From: Prado023 sp963818445
GTDB lineage: Bacteria; Actinomycetota; Actinomycetes; S36-B12; CAIYMF01
Assembly (NCBI GenBank): GCA_963818445.1
Contig: CAWFSG010000019.1
Coordinates: 62,001 to 126,000, forward strand
Direction of reading: 5' to 3'
DNA: 64,000 bases
Position numbers and translations under genes: made by a program. Under the pieces are notes generated by a model that saw nothing but the letters and a program-made list of their open reading frames with translations, had not been told where the DNA came from and made no database searches. This document shows, piece by piece, positions 1-8,545 of the stretch; position 1 is the stretch's first letter, and each line of letters begins with the position of its first letter.

Positions 1-714
1 CCCGGGGCCATGGACCCGACCGCCCCCGGCGTGGACCTCAGCTCAGACCAGGTCGCCGACCTGCTGGCCTGCTACGGGATCCGGGTGTGGCCCTCGCGAC
101 CGGTCCGCTCGGAGGAGCAGGCGGTGCAGGCCGCTGAGGAGCTCGGGTATCCCGTGGTGCTCAAGACGACCGCGCCCTGGTTGGCCCATCGGGTCGACCT
201 CGGCAGCGTCCGGTTGAACCTCGAGTCCGAGCGGGCCGTGCGGGGCGCCTACCTGTCGATGGTCGCCCAGCTCGACGAGATGGCCGGCCACCGGCTCGTC
301 GTGCAGTCGATGGCACCACCCGGTGTCCCCACCCTGGCTGGTGCGGTCGACGATCCGCTGTTCGGACCGGTGGTCCGGTTCGGCGTCGGCGGCGTGGCCT
401 CCGAGCTGCTGGGAGATCACTCCTACCGGATCCCGCCGCTGAGCATGGCCGAGGCCCGCCGACTCGTGGCTGCCCCGAAGGCGGCCCCCCTGCTGCGCGG
501 CTACCGGGGTGCCGATCCCGTCGACGTGGAGGCGCTCTGCCAGATCATCGCCCGGCTCGGGCTCCTGCTCGACGACGTGCCGGCACTCGCCTCGCTGGAC
601 CTCAACCCGATCATCGTGTCGGGATCCGGTGCGGCGGTCCTGGGAGCCACCGGTCGGATCAGGATGCAGTGGGAGCGACTGGACGTGGGGGTCCGCAGGC
701 TGCTGGATGCCTGA
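1..714 (+). CDS. NDP-forming acyl-CoA synthetase, C-terminal ATP-grasp part (5' partial)
   Basis: The frame is open to the first base, so the gene begins upstream; 237 residues are visible. The stretch VVLKTTAPWLAHRVDLG and the late LDLNPIIV match the ATP-grasp (beta-subunit) domain of acetate/acyl-CoA ligases (ADP-forming), which in actinobacteria is often fused to a CoA-binding domain and sometimes to a GNAT domain. The family couples an acyl-CoA thioester to nucleotide phosphorylation, or is a protein acetyltransferase when GNAT is present; which applies cannot be decided without the N-terminus. The gene ends 21 bases before a DUF5998 gene, the usual actinobacterial neighbour. The ATG at base 10 is probably internal, because the frame continues upstream of it. 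Confidence 0.85.
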   Translation, partial: PGAMDPTAPGVDLSSDQVADLLACYGIRVWPSRPVRSEEQAVQAAEELGYPVVLKTTAPWLAHRVDLGSVRLNLESERAVRGAYLSMVAQLDEMAGHRLVVQSMAPPGVPTLAGAVDDPLFGPVVRFGVGGVASELLGDHSYRIPPLSMAEARRLVAAPKAAPLLRGYRGADPVDVEALCQIIARLGLLLDDVPALASLDLNPIIVSGSGAAVLGATGRIRMQWERLDVGVRRLLDA

Positions 715-735
715 GGATCGTGGGAGGATTCCCCG

Positions 736-1311
736 GTGAACCCCAAGTCCCAGCTGCGCTCCGAGATCGCTGCGTCCGGGTACTACCCGGAGCTCGTCGC
801 CGACACCATGGCCACCGCCCTCGCCGACGAGGAGCCCGTGAGCTACGTCATCCAGCACGAGGCCACCTTCGACCGTGAGGAGCTCCGCCGGCACATCTCG
901 CTGCTCCTGCTCACCCGGACACGACTGCTCGTGCTGCACATCGACGACTTCCCGCCCGACGAGTCCTGTCCCGTGCCCTACGCCTCGGCGAACTCCGAGG
1001 CAGTGCGCCTTGCGGACGTGAAGTCGGTCGTGGTGAACCGGATCGTGGGGAACCCCGCACTGCACAAGCCGGGCGGAGCCGTGCGCGAGGTCATGCTGAC
1101 GATCGGATGGGGCGCCGTGTCGCGACTGGACCTTGAGCCGGCGGGCTGCGGGGACCCCGACTGCACCGCTGACCACGGCTTCACCGGGGCGGCCTCCAAC
1201 GACGACTTCTCGCTGCGCGTCTCCGAGGCCGGTGACGGCGCCGACGCGGTGGTCCGGACCCTGGAGTTCGCCGCTGCACTGTCGGCGGCGATCAGCCAGC
1301 ACGCGCAGTGA
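736..1311 (+). CDS. DUF5998 family protein
   Basis: This 191-residue soluble protein starts at GTG 736, about 10 nt after a GGGAGGA ribosome site. It matches DUF5998, a conserved actinobacterial family of unknown function found beside the acyl-CoA ligase and the phosphodiesterase gene. The interior has a DPDCTADHGFTG segment with two cysteines (counting the preceding CG) and a histidine, which may be a small metal site; this is inference. No signal peptide or membrane segment is seen. Its end overlaps the next start by four bases (GTGA), so the two are probably translationally coupled. Confidence 0.9.
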   Translation: MNPKSQLRSEIAASGYYPELVADTMATALADEEPVSYVIQHEATFDREELRRHISLLLLTRTRLLVLHIDDFPPDESCPVPYASANSEAVRLADVKSVVVNRIVGNPALHKPGGAVREVMLTIGWGAVSRLDLEPAGCGDPDCTADHGFTGAASNDDFSLRVSEAGDGADAVVRTLEFAAALSAAISQHAQ

Positions 1312-2441
1312 CCCCGCGGCCGCTGGCCGAGCTCCTGCCCGCATCTGCGCACCTTCTGGGCGTGCCGGGGTTCCCGGCGGACGCGAACGGGCTCATCGGG
1401 CCCCTGCGGGACGCAGTGGGGGAGCCCCAGCACCTCATCGTGCTGCTGGTGGACGGCCTCGGCGCCCTCCAGCTCGCGGAGCATGCCGCCCTGACACCCC
1501 GGCTGGCGTCCATGCGGGAGGTTGGCCCGCTGGCGGCCCCGTTCCCCTCCTCGACCTGTGTGTCGCTGACGAGCCTGGGCACGGGACTGCCCCCGGGGAT
1601 GCACGGGATCGTGGGGACATCGTTCCGCCTCGATGACGGGTCCGTGCTGGCCCCGCTGTCCTGGGGTGGTGACCCCAACCCGATCGCCACCCAGCCCGAG
1701 TCCACAGTGTTGGAGCGGGCGGCCAACGCCGGGGTCCTGGTGACCAGCGCCGCACCCGCTGCGCACCGCGCCAGTGGGTTGACGCGGGCGGCCCTGCGGG
1801 GCGGCGAGTACCCCGGGGCCGATTCCCTGCCGGCTCGCCTGGCCGTGGCTGCCAGGGCGATCACCCGGGCCCGAACCGAGAACAGGGCCAGCCTGACCTA
1901 TGTCTACTGGCCGGACCTGGACAAGGTCGCGCACGTCCACGGTGTCGGATCCGGGGCCTACCGCGCCGCCCTGCCCCGTGTGGAGTCCCTGGTGAGCGGG
2001 CTTCTGGAGCTCGTCAGTGATGATGTGGCGCTGCTCGTGACCGCCGATCACGGGATCATCGACGTCCCCGACGAACGCCGGATCGACCTCGAGGGCAGGC
2101 CGTCGCTGCGTGACGATGTGGTGACGATCCTCGGCGAACCGCGGGTCCGGCACGTCTACGCCGCGTCGGGACGGGCCGATGCGGTGCACGCCGCCTGGTG
2201 CGACGCGCTCGGTGACCGCGCGGATGTTCGCCTCCGAGCGGACGTGGTCGACCTGCTGGGGCCGGTGGACGACTGGTACGCCGACCGGATCGGGGATGTC
2301 GTCGCGATCGCGCGGGATGACTGGGCGCTGACCTCGGATCGGATCGACCGGATCGTGTCCGGACTGCGCGGCCAGCACGGGGCCCTGACCGACGACGAGG
2401 TCCTCATCCCGCTGCGTGTCGCCGGGGGGCCGACCTCCTGA
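1308..2441 (+). CDS. alkaline phosphatase / nucleotide pyrophosphatase family protein
   Basis: This 377-residue member of the type I phosphodiesterase / nucleotide pyrophosphatase superfamily starts at a GTG overlapping the DUF5998 stop. LIVLLVDGLG near residue 45 supplies the first metal-binding Asp. PFPSSTCVSLTSLGTG holds the Thr/Ser nucleophile region. YWPDLDKVAHVHG and VTADHGIIDVP supply the remaining Asp/His metal ligands. The family hydrolyses phosphodiester or pyrophosphate bonds with two metal ions; the substrate is unknown. There is no signal peptide, so it is likely cytoplasmic. It converges on sepH with only 17 bases between the stop codons. Confidence 0.9.
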   Translation: MTPRPLAELLPASAHLLGVPGFPADANGLIGPLRDAVGEPQHLIVLLVDGLGALQLAEHAALTPRLASMREVGPLAAPFPSSTCVSLTSLGTGLPPGMHGIVGTSFRLDDGSVLAPLSWGGDPNPIATQPESTVLERAANAGVLVTSAAPAAHRASGLTRAALRGGEYPGADSLPARLAVAARAITRARTENRASLTYVYWPDLDKVAHVHGVGSGAYRAALPRVESLVSGLLELVSDDVALLVTADHGIIDVPDERRIDLEGRPSLRDDVVTILGEPRVRHVYAASGRADAVHAAWCDALGDRADVRLRADVVDLLGPVDDWYADRIGDVVAIARDDWALTSDRIDRIVSGLRGQHGALTDDEVLIPLRVAGGPTS

Positions 2442-2458
2442 GGAGTCCCGGTCAGCGG

Positions 2459-3570
2459 CTACTTGCCGGGTCCGGGACCGAACAGGATGTCGTCGAAGCT
2501 GGGAACGCTCGGCTTGCCCGTCGGCCGCTGTGCCGGGGGAGCGGGCGTCTGGAAGAGCGGGACGTCCTCGGCATCGGCCGTGGGTCCTGAGTCGGTCGGC
2601 TGCGCCGCCTCGTCCCCGTCGACCTCCGGCACGGCGTCCGCCGGTTCGGACTCGTCGACATCGGCGGCCTCATCGAACGAGTCCTCGATCTCCTCGACAG
2701 AGGGGTCCTCGAACTCCCGCTCGTCGGCAGCGGCCCCGAGATCCTCGGAGTCCTCGAGATCCTCAGAGTCGTCGGAGTCGTCCCATGGCCCGACGGCCTC
2801 GAGGCCCGGCTCCTCGTCGGCGAATCCGCACGGGACTCAGCCTCATCCCGGCCCGCAGGCTCAGACGGTTCATCGAAAGCCGCCCGGTCGTGACCCCACG
2901 CCGGCAGGGAGGTCACGACGGCGGGCTCCTCGTCGTCCTCCTCGTCCTCGATCGACGCGACCGTGGCCAGCATCGGGCGAGATGCAGCCAGCCGCAGGGG
3001 TGCCTGCGGATCGATCGCCGACAGTGCGCCGGCGTTGTCGTCGACGACGGTCATCGTTCGGCTGCCGCTGTCGTAGGTCCAGGTGGCCACGTGCGTGTTC
3101 GGCGGCAGGGGGAACGTGGCGATGACGACCCACGTCCCGTCGTCACGACGCCAGGCGTCCCAGGCGATGTCGGCGGCGTCCACGCCCTCGGCGTGCAGCC
3201 GCTCGGACACCAGGTCGCCGAGCTCGATGTCGCCACCGGGTCGGCGCACCTCCGTGGCCTGCGCCTGCTGGGCGACCCACGCGCGCTCGGTGAGCACCGG
3301 GCCCTCGAAACGGCGGATGTGCTCGATCGGCAGGCCGCTGGCGGCCGCGACATCCTCGGCCGTCTGCCCGGAGCGGATCCGCGCCTGGATCTCCCGGGGG
3401 CGCAGCATGCCCGCCTGTTCGATCTCGACCTGGCCGATACGGGCACGGTCGCGCCGGACGGCGGCCTCGATGCGCTCGTCGATCACCACGGAGTACTTCT
3501 GTCCGTCCTTGCCGGCCAGGATCAGGCGTGTGCCGTCGGGGGACAGGCCATCGAACCTCAACTCGCGCAT
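2459..3570 (-). CDS. sepH: SepH, actinobacterial cell-division regulator (frameshifted in this consensus)
   Basis: The protein starts at ATG 3570 (MRELRFDGLSPDG) after a GGAGGAG ribosome site. Its N-terminal DUF3071 domain contains a helix-turn-helix (about residues 58-88, LRPREIQARIRSGQTAED). A long acidic linker follows. It ends in the family's conserved C-terminal motif, PSVPSFDDILFGPGPGK. SepH is known to bind FtsZ and promote its assembly at the septum in Streptomyces and mycobacteria. The frame breaks near 2821: restoring one base (TCG-GCC-GAC) joins the domain to the acidic tail and correct C-terminus, for 370 residues. The break is therefore probably a consensus error, not a real truncation. 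The gene is divergent from the ferrochelatase gene. Confidence 0.92.
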
Positions 3571-3667
3571 CGCACTCCTCCAGTTGCCTCGTGGCAATCG
3601 GGCACATTGTGCCCCACTTGGGAGCCCGCAGTGGCTGGCACGGGCCATGTCGGGGAGGATCAGGGGC

Positions 3668-4714
3668 GTGGACGTGCTGCTCGTCGTGTCATTCGGCGGC
3701 CCTGAGGGCCCGGATGACGTCGTTCCCTTCCTGGAGAACGTCACCCGGGGGCGGGGAATACCGCGTGAGCGGCTGGTGGAGGTGGGTGCCCACTACGCGC
3801 ACTTCGGCGGCATCTCGCCGATCAACGAGCTCAACCGGAACCTGGTGGTCCAGGTCCGCGCAGAGCTGTCCGCCCGTGGTGAGCAGATGCCGGTCCTGTG
3901 GGGCAACCGCAACTGGGATCCCTATCTCAGCGACGCGCTGCGCCAGGCCCGGGAGATGGGCGCCACCCGCATCTTCGCCGTGCTCACCTCCGCCTACTCC
4001 TCGTACTCGGGGTGCCGGCAGTACCGCGAGAACCTGTACGACGCGCTGACCGAGGTGCAGGTCGAGGACCCCACATGGTCGCCGCAGATCCTGAAGCTGC
4101 GCACCTACTTCAACCACGCCGGGTTCGTCGAGCCGATGGTCGAGGCAACGCGCACCAGCCTGGCGGGCCTGCCTGAGGGCAGCCGGCTGGTGTTCACCAC
4201 GCACTCCATCCCGACGGCGGATGCGGACAGGTGCGACTACGTCGAGCAGCACCGTGACGTGGCGGCCACGATCGCCGCGGCCCTGGGCCACGGCGACCAG
4301 TGGGACCTCGTCTACCAGTCGCGGTCCGGCGCGCCGCACATCCCGTGGTTGGAGCCGGACATCGGTGACCACCTCGCCGCCCTCGCCGAAGCGGGGGTGC
4401 CCGGGGCTGTGATGGTCCCGATCGGCTTCATCAGTGACCACATGGAGGTGATCTGGGACCTCGACACGATCGCCACCGACCGGGCGCGCGAGGCCGGGAT
4501 CCCGGTCGCCCGGGCGGCCACAGCGGGTGCGGATCCGCGGTTCGTCGCGATGATCGCCGACCTGCTCGAGGAGTCCCGGGCGGCGGCGGACGGGGTGGCA
4601 CACGGTGCGAGCCCGACCACCGGGTCCCTGGGCCCACGGGTGGTGCCGTGCGCCGCGGGGTGCTGCCCGAACCCACGCGGCCCGCGCCCAGCACTGTGCG
4701 GGTCCGACTCATGA
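3668..4714 (+). CDS. hemH: coproporphyrin ferrochelatase (CpfC/HemH)
   Basis: This 348-residue protein inserts Fe2+ into coproporphyrin III. GTG 3668 is chosen because GGGGAGGA lies 8 nt upstream; the open frame runs much further upstream without homology. Active-site His179 lies in TTHSIP and Glu260 in SDHMEVIWDLD. Cys116 in YSGCRQY, plus a C-terminal cluster at Cys328, 332, 333 and 344, resembles the [2Fe-2S] ligands of actinobacterial ferrochelatases, although the spacing differs from the Mycobacterium pattern. With hemE, hemY and hemQ at 33.9-37.3 kb this gives the coproporphyrin-dependent route. The end overlaps the next start (ATGA). Confidence 0.95.
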   Translation: MDVLLVVSFGGPEGPDDVVPFLENVTRGRGIPRERLVEVGAHYAHFGGISPINELNRNLVVQVRAELSARGEQMPVLWGNRNWDPYLSDALRQAREMGATRIFAVLTSAYSSYSGCRQYRENLYDALTEVQVEDPTWSPQILKLRTYFNHAGFVEPMVEATRTSLAGLPEGSRLVFTTHSIPTADADRCDYVEQHRDVAATIAAALGHGDQWDLVYQSRSGAPHIPWLEPDIGDHLAALAEAGVPGAVMVPIGFISDHMEVIWDLDTIATDRAREAGIPVARAATAGADPRFVAMIADLLEESRAAADGVAHGASPTTGSLGPRVVPCAAGCCPNPRGPRPALCGSDS

Positions 4715-5550
4715 CCGGCGACGAGGCGGCGTTCCGCGTCGCGGATCTGGGGCTCGAGCACGAACTGCTGGAGATTGCCTGGCGTGCGGCCCGTGCGGCC
4801 GGGGACCTGCTGATGGCCGGGCGGGAGCAGGCGCTGACCGTGACCACGAAGTCGACGCTCACCGATGTCGTCACCCAGATGGACACCGAGGCCGAGGCCC
4901 TCGTGGTCGGGACGATCCTGGCCGGGCGACCCGATGACGGCTTGCTCGGCGAGGAGGGCGCAGATCGAACGGGAAGCACGGGGGTGCGCTGGATCGTGGA
5001 TCCGCTCGACGGGACGGTGAACTACCTCTACGGGCTGCCCAGCTGGGCGGTCAGCATCGCCGCGGAGGTCGACGGCGTGGTGGAGGTGGGCGTCGTGGAC
5101 GTGCCGCGGTTCGGTGAGACGTTCGTCGCCGTCCGCGGCCAGGGGGCGATCCGAGTCGCGGGAACCCGCGTCGAGCAGGTCGCCCCGGGGACCCCCGAGA
5201 GCCTCAGCCAGGCGCTGGTCGCCACGGGCTTCGGCTACGCCGAGGCGCGTCGGGCGGCTCAGGCGCGGGCGCTGACCATGGTGCTGCCGGCAGTGCGCGA
5301 CATCCGCCGGGCCGGTGCCGCGGCGGTCGACCTGTGCTGGGCGGCGGACGGACGTGTCGACTGCTACTACGAGCGCGGCCTGAATCCGTGGGACTTCGCG
5401 GCCGGCGTGCTGGTGGCCACCGAGTCAGGTCTCGTCGCCGGGGGTCCGGGCGACGGTCCGCCGTCCAGTGAGCTCACGTGGCTGGCACCGGCACACCTGG
5501 CACCGGAGTTCCAGGCCCTCCTGGCGCGGGCGGGCGCCGATCACGACTGA
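4711..5550 (+). CDS. inositol monophosphatase family protein
   Basis: This 279-residue Mg2+-dependent phosphatase of the IMPase/SuhB superfamily has both signature motifs: LLGEEG followed by WIVDPLDGTVNYLYGLP (metal site 1), and RGLNPWDFAAG (metal site 2). ATG 4711 overlaps the ferrochelatase stop by four bases, as in many actinobacteria, so the two are co-translated. Likely substrates are inositol phosphate or related sugar phosphates (possibly histidinol phosphate); the sequence does not decide. The gene converges on the gamma-carbonic anhydrase gene, with a weak inverted repeat (CCGGC...GCCGG) in the 32-base gap. Confidence 0.92.
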   Translation: MTGDEAAFRVADLGLEHELLEIAWRAARAAGDLLMAGREQALTVTTKSTLTDVVTQMDTEAEALVVGTILAGRPDDGLLGEEGADRTGSTGVRWIVDPLDGTVNYLYGLPSWAVSIAAEVDGVVEVGVVDVPRFGETFVAVRGQGAIRVAGTRVEQVAPGTPESLSQALVATGFGYAEARRAAQARALTMVLPAVRDIRRAGAAAVDLCWAADGRVDCYYERGLNPWDFAAGVLVATESGLVAGGPGDGPPSSELTWLAPAHLAPEFQALLARAGADHD

Positions 5551-5582
5551 AATGAACCGGCCCCCACCACGTGCCGGAACGG

Positions 5583-6101
5583 TCAGCCGATCCTGCGCAT
5601 CTGCGCGTTGTACCAGTGCGCGCTCCTGACGTAGGTGTCGACCGACGAGGAGATCATGCCGTCAGGCACTGCATCGGGCCTGATGCGCGCCGGCACGCCC
5701 ATGGCCACGGCTCCCGAGGGCACCTCGGTCCCCGGGGGGACCAGCGCCTGGGCAGCAACCATGCCGCCCGTGCGCACCACCGCGCGGTGCAGCACGACTG
5801 ATCCGGATCCCACGAGGCTGTCGTCCTCGATCGTGCAGCCCTCCAGATGGGCCCTGTGACCAATGACACACCGGGCGCCCACGATGGTGTCCCACTCATC
5901 CGTGCAGTGCAGGACGCTGCCGTCCTGGATCGAGGTCTGGGCGCCGACCACCACCTGACCGGTGTCGCCCCGAAGCACCGCTGTTGGCCAGATCGAGGCC
6001 TCGGCCCCCACGACGACGTCCCCGATGATCACCGCCTCCGGATGCACGAACGCCGTGGGGTGGATCGTCGGGGTGCGCTCGCCGATGGCATAGAGGGCCA
6101 T
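5583..6101 (-). CDS. gamma-carbonic anhydrase / left-handed beta-helix family protein
   Basis: This 172-residue protein starts at ATG 6101, preceded by AGGAGGT. It shows hexapeptide repeats (for example VIIGDVVVGAEASIW), typical of the trimeric left-handed beta-helix fold. Three histidines, in VLHCTD and GHRAHLEG, correspond to the interfacial Zn/Fe ligands of the Cam/CaiE/YrdA family. Carbonic anhydrase activity is plausible but not shown; many relatives have no known reaction. It is transcribed divergently from the DUF4193 gene across a 151-base spacer. Confidence 0.88.
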   Translation of the reverse strand: MALYAIGERTPTIHPTAFVHPEAVIIGDVVVGAEASIWPTAVLRGDTGQVVVGAQTSIQDGSVLHCTDEWDTIVGARCVIGHRAHLEGCTIEDDSLVGSGSVVLHRAVVRTGGMVAAQALVPPGTEVPSGAVAMGVPARIRPDAVPDGMISSSVDTYVRSAHWYNAQMRRIG

Positions 6102-6252
6102 CTGACCTCCTCCTGTCGGGCCGGTTGGGCCGTGTCGTGCTGCTCCTGGGACCATCATGCGGCACAATGCGCTCCGCAGCCCGGGCATAAACTGCGGGTC
6201 CCGCGACGTTCTATCGATCCGAATCCGATCCCATCATGGGGGGAGCACGAGC

Positions 6253-6555
6253 ATGGCCACCGACTACGACGCGCCGCGCAAGACCGAGGACGACAGTCTT
6301 GCCGAGGACAGCATCGAGGAGCTGAAGGCCCGTCGGATCGACAAGGCGGCCTCCACCGTCGATGTGGACGAGACCGAGCTCGCCGAGAACCTCGAACTCC
6401 CGGGCGCGGACCTGTCCGACGAGAGCCTGAGCGTGCGGGTGCTGCCGCGCCAGGCTGACGAGTTCACCTGCGGGCGCTGCTTCCTGGTCCATCACCGCAG
6501 CCAACTGGCGGGCGAGAAGGACGGCATGCCGATCTGCAAGGAGTGCGCGGCCTGA
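6253..6555 (+). CDS. DUF4193 zinc-ribbon protein
   Basis: This 100-residue acidic protein starts at ATG 6253 after GGGGGGAGC. The N-terminal half is charged and probably disordered. The C-terminal half has two CxxC knuckles, FTCGRCFLVHHRSQL and ICKECAA, predicting a zinc ribbon. DUF4193 is nearly universal in actinobacteria, usually beside dut and DUF3093, and has no established function. The knuckles suggest a nucleic-acid or protein interaction role. Confidence 0.92.
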   Translation: MATDYDAPRKTEDDSLAEDSIEELKARRIDKAASTVDVDETELAENLELPGADLSDESLSVRVLPRQADEFTCGRCFLVHHRSQLAGEKDGMPICKECAA

Positions 6556-6634
6556 CACGGTGACGTGTCCGTACCCGGGTGACGTGCCGGCCGACCCCCG
6601 GCCCGATGCTCTGCGGCGAGCCCGCCCCAGGGTG

Positions 6635-6904
6635 TCAGTCCTCGTCGGACTCGAACACCTGCCAGAGGACGACCTCGATCAGCGCGATGGTGGCCGCCAT
6701 GGTGGCCGCCCAGAGGACCTTCGACACCATGGACGCGTCGCGGTTGTAGACCACCGGTGCCGGCTTGCCGGTGCGTGCCTCGTAGCCCCGCATCAGGCCC
6801 TTGCGGACCGCCCACGTGGCACCCAGGGTGATCAGTGGGCGGGCGGTCATCAGCGCGGAGCGCGCTGAGCTGGGGGCGGACGTGGGTGCGGTGGCGGTGG
6901 TCAT
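6635..6904 (-). CDS. DUF4235 membrane protein
   Basis: This 89-residue protein has an Ala/Ser/Thr-rich N-terminus, then two likely membrane segments (around LITLGATWAVRKGLM and VLWAATMAATIALIEVVLW) and an acidic tail. It fits DUF4235, a small actinobacterial family of unknown function. ATG 6904 overlaps the DUF3093 stop by four bases, so the two form a minus-strand operon. Confidence 0.85.
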   Translation of the reverse strand: MTTATAPTSAPSSARSALMTARPLITLGATWAVRKGLMRGYEARTGKPAPVVYNRDASMVSKVLWAATMAATIALIEVVLWQVFESDED

Positions 6905-7383
6905 GGTGACAGCCTGCCACGGGCCGTCTCGATCGCGCGCGCCAGTCGCTCGGGGTGTCGCGTGGCGACCAGCCACGTCCGGTGCGGGTCCGCCGGGTCT
7001 GTCACCTCGACCACCACGGCACCCGGCCCGACCCCGGGGCGAAGGAGCATGAAGGCCGTCGGGTCCCCCTGGGGTCCGCGCGCGGTGCGAGCCTGGTCGG
7101 CATCCAGCGGCAGGACCCGCCCCGTGAACTCCCACTCGATCCCCGCCCGTCCGGCGTGCAGCTGCTGGTCGGTGACCGTGACCAGGGCGGCGCTGCGGGC
7201 GATCAGGATCGTCGCGACGGCGCCACCGCCGAGGGCCACGAGCCAGCCGGACACGGCCCCGAGCGAACTGCCGTAGGCGATGGCCAGGGCAGCGATGCTG
7301 CCGAAGGCCAGGATCCAGGCGACGGGCCCTGGCCACAGGCGTTCGCTGTACTCGGGCTTCACGGGGGTGTCGGCGGCAGGCAC
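6901..7383 (-). CDS. DUF3093 membrane protein
   Basis: This 160-residue protein starts at GTG 7383. Two membrane helices lie at about residues 20-62, followed by a soluble domain with TWLVATRHPERLARAI near the end. It matches DUF3093, found next to dut in actinobacteria and functionally uncharacterised. There is no Shine-Dalgarno; a CAGAGT box (7391-7396) lies 7 nt before the GTG, compatible with a leaderless transcript. The gene is followed by the overlapping DUF4235 gene. Confidence 0.88.
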   Translation of the reverse strand: MPAADTPVKPEYSERLWPGPVAWILAFGSIAALAIAYGSSLGAVSGWLVALGGGAVATILIARSAALVTVTDQQLHAGRAGIEWEFTGRVLPLDADQARTARGPQGDPTAFMLLRPGVGPGAVVVEVTDPADPHRTWLVATRHPERLARAIETARGRLSP

Positions 7384-7471
7384 GCGGCCAACTCTGGCAC
7401 CTCGACCCCCTCGGGACCGAACGCAGGGGGCGGACCAGCCCCCGCCGGTGCGGCCCGACGACGCCGCTCAG

Positions 7472-7477
7472 TAGTGT
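7472..7477 (+). promoter_or_regulatory. probable -10 box (leaderless) of the PaaI-type thioesterase gene
   Basis: TAGTGT lies 6 nt before GTG 7484, and no ribosome site is present. This is the arrangement of actinobacterial leaderless promoters. Confidence 0.5.
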
Positions 7478-7483
7478 CGGGCC

Positions 7484-8065
7484 GTGATGGAACCCCAGCC
7501 GATCGGACCCGGCACGACGCCCGGCCCTGAGGCGATCCTTCCGCCGCGCAGCCCCGAGGCCGTGCCGCCCGGAACGATGATCGCCTCCCACTACCGCCAC
7601 TGCTTCGGCTGTGGGGCGGAGCATCCCGCCGGGCTGCACATGCAGGTCGAGGCAGGCGAGGGCCTGACCCTGACGGCCTCGTTCGAGGTCGGCCCGGCAC
7701 ACCAGGGTGCGCCCGGCCTGGCCCACGGTGGCCTGCTGACGGCTGCGGTCGATGAGGTCCTCGGTGCGGTGAACTGGTTGCTGATGCGCCCAGCCGTCAC
7801 CGCCCGGTTGGAGACGAACTTCGTGCGTCCCGTGCCCGTGGGATCCGTCCTGGAGTTCCACGCGCGGATCACCGGCGTGTCGGGACGCAAGGTGTACACC
7901 GCCGCCATCGGGAGGCTGGGCCCGGATGGCCCCATCGCGGTGACCGCGTCGGCGCTGTTCATCCAGGTGGAGATCGGGCACTTCCGCTCGCACGGGCGGC
8001 CGACCGAGGTCGCGATGGCCATCGCCGACGGCGACGCCGGACCTCCCGCGGAGATGAACCCATGA
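7484..8065 (+). CDS. PaaI family hotdog-fold thioesterase
   Basis: The protein has 193 residues from GTG 7484 (ATG 7487 is equally possible). A CFGCGAEHPAGLHM segment is followed by a single hotdog domain with the AHGGLLTAAVDEVLG helix that carries the catalytic acidic residue in PaaI/4HBT thioesterases. It probably hydrolyses an acyl-CoA thioester in the cytoplasm; the substrate is unknown. This gene sits between DUF3093 and dut in many actinobacteria. Its stop overlaps the dut start (ATGA), so it is co-translated with dut. Confidence 0.9.
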   Translation: MMEPQPIGPGTTPGPEAILPPRSPEAVPPGTMIASHYRHCFGCGAEHPAGLHMQVEAGEGLTLTASFEVGPAHQGAPGLAHGGLLTAAVDEVLGAVNWLLMRPAVTARLETNFVRPVPVGSVLEFHARITGVSGRKVYTAAIGRLGPDGPIAVTASALFIQVEIGHFRSHGRPTEVAMAIADGDAGPPAEMNP

Positions 8066-8508
8066 CCGATGTGCTGATCACCCGGCTGGATCCCGGGGTC
8101 CCGATCCCGTCCTACGAGCACCCCGGGGACGCCGGGGCCGACCTGGTGACCACGGTGGACGCCACACTGGCACCCGGCGAGCGTGCACTGCTGCCGACGG
8201 GCATCGCGATCGCACTGCCTGACGGGTACGCGGCCTTCGTCCACCCGCGCAGCGGCCTGGCGGTCCGGTTGGGAGTGTCGCTGGTCAACGCCCCGGGGAC
8301 CGTGGACGCCGGCTACCGTGGCGAGATCAAGGTCAGCGTGATCAACCTCGATCCGGCCACCCCTGTCGTGTTCCACCGGGGCGACCGGATCGCCCAGCTG
8401 GTGATCCAACCGGTCGTCCGGGCGGTGTTCCACGAGGTCGAGCACCTGCCCGGCTCGGCACGCGGCGAAGGGGGCTTCGGTTCCACGGGCGGTCACGCAG
8501 CGGGGTAG
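8062..8508 (+). CDS. dut: dUTP diphosphatase
   Basis: This 148-residue trimeric dUTPase converts dUTP to dUMP and PPi, limiting uracil in DNA and feeding thymidylate synthesis. All five family motifs are present: PGDAGADL; HPRSGLAVRLG; GTVDAGYRGEIKV (catalytic Asp and beta-hairpin Tyr); RGDRIAQLVI; and the C-terminal RGEGGFGSTGGH arm that closes over the nucleotide. The length is normal. The start overlaps the thioesterase stop by four bases. Confidence 0.97.
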   Translation: MTDVLITRLDPGVPIPSYEHPGDAGADLVTTVDATLAPGERALLPTGIAIALPDGYAAFVHPRSGLAVRLGVSLVNAPGTVDAGYRGEIKVSVINLDPATPVVFHRGDRIAQLVIQPVVRAVFHEVEHLPGSARGEGGFGSTGGHAAG

Positions 8509-8511
8509 CCT
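8506..8511 (+). promoter_or_regulatory. possible -10 box of the DUF3710 gene
   Basis: TAGCCT overlaps the dut stop codon and lies 34 nt before ATG 8546, leaving room for a short leader with its CTGGAGG ribosome site. Confidence 0.4.
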
Positions 8512-8545
8512 GTGTCGCCGGAGCACCACCCGACTGGAGGCTTGC

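Noticed and set aside
43..1344. A 433-codon minus-strand frame opposite the acyl-CoA ligase and DUF5998 genes
   Set aside because: No recognisable motifs; composition is that of an antisense shadow, and both opposing genes match known families.
3584..3600. TTGCC-TCGT-GGCAA hairpin upstream of sepH as a third REP-like copy
   Set aside because: Only the TTGC/GCAA core matches; loop length and outer arms differ from the two 46-nt elements.
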